Origin: Lycocorax pyrrhopterus obiensis
Lineage: Eukaryota; Chordata; Aves; Passeriformes; Paradisaeidae
Reading direction: 5' to 3'
DNA: 64,000 nucleotides
NCBI GenBank assembly: GCA_014706295.1
Contig: JACSVZ010000006.1
Coordinates: forward strand, 28,557,629-28,621,628
The position numbers were made by a program, and so were the translations under genes. Position 1 is the first letter of the stretch, and each line of letters opens with the position of its first letter. Below, piece by piece: positions 63,801 through 64,000 of the stretch. Under the pieces are notes generated by a model. The model made no database searches, had not been told where the DNA came from, and saw nothing but the letters and a program-made list of their open reading frames with translations.

Positions 63801-64000
63801 TCAATTAAAATTGAAGACGAGCAACCAACAGACATTCTTGAGAGCTATAGTGCTGAGTGGAGTCTTCTCTAGTGTTTTTCACAAGAATACACCCATTTGA
63901 CAGTGTCTAGCAGGCAATCAGTAATAGATTTCACATGCCAACACCAAAGCACATACAGTGTTCAGATGACACGTATAACAGAAAACAACAGAAAAACAAA
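57869..64000. other. Gene-free unique DNA to the window end
   Basis: No supportable gene or mobile element. The 121-codon minus-strand frame at 59851-60216 covers a locally CpG-bearing stretch (about 59900-60290) but matches no family. Small structures: ATCTATTAG twice at 59362-59380, an inverted repeat ATAATGCT/AGCATTAT at 60833-60849, and a stem-loop at 62209-62228. The rest is AT-rich with short random frames. Confidence 0.6.

Overview
The window looks like AT-rich, gene-free nuclear DNA from a bird. The avian call rests on four recognisable CR1 LINE fragments and one long terminal repeat (LTR) whose 3' half matches, from memory, a family widespread in bird genomes. The LTR type makes a neoavian, possibly passerine, bird most likely, but that finer call is inference. 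I see no bacterial, viral or organellar gene organisation. There are no credible protein-coding exons, no tRNA or rRNA genes and no CRISPR array. Open reading frames are short (the longest is 158 codons), overlap on both strands and show no family resemblance, except where they run through CR1. The window is either intergenic (gene desert) or inside a large intron, and the sequence alone cannot say which.

Layout: 1-7.9 kb is unique AT-rich DNA with minor low-complexity tracts. 7.9-8.7 kb holds an AT microsatellite and a solo-type LTR with an internal TAT-trinucleotide run and a G-quadruplex motif. The LTR interval is bracketed by an unexpected 20-bp imperfect direct repeat. 13.9-14.7 kb is a decayed internal piece of CR1 ORF2 (+ strand), truncated at both ends. 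15.77-15.88 kb is an 8-bp-unit microsatellite. 16-30 kb is unique DNA with a small cluster of TEAD-like motifs near 28 kb. 30.65-30.83 kb is an AT-rich quasi-palindrome, followed by the cleanest CR1 3' end (31.15-31.53 kb, - strand). 32.2-34.4 kb contains two CpG-containing stretches with dense transcription-factor-like motifs, the best candidates here for conserved non-coding regulatory DNA. 35-53 kb is unique DNA with small tandem duplications and purine or pyrimidine tracts. 53.25 kb is an ATCT microsatellite, 53.7 kb a very old CR1 remnant (- strand), and 57.2-57.9 kb a CR1 3' portion (+ strand) that keeps its terminal octamer. 57.9-64 kb is unique DNA.

No genes work together here and I found no evidence of a new biological system. 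The observations most worth checking are the direct repeat around the LTR, the TEAD motif cluster and the two candidate regulatory blocks. Repeat identities rest on recognition by eye, so all repeat boundaries are approximate to roughly 10-20 bp unless a motif is quoted.
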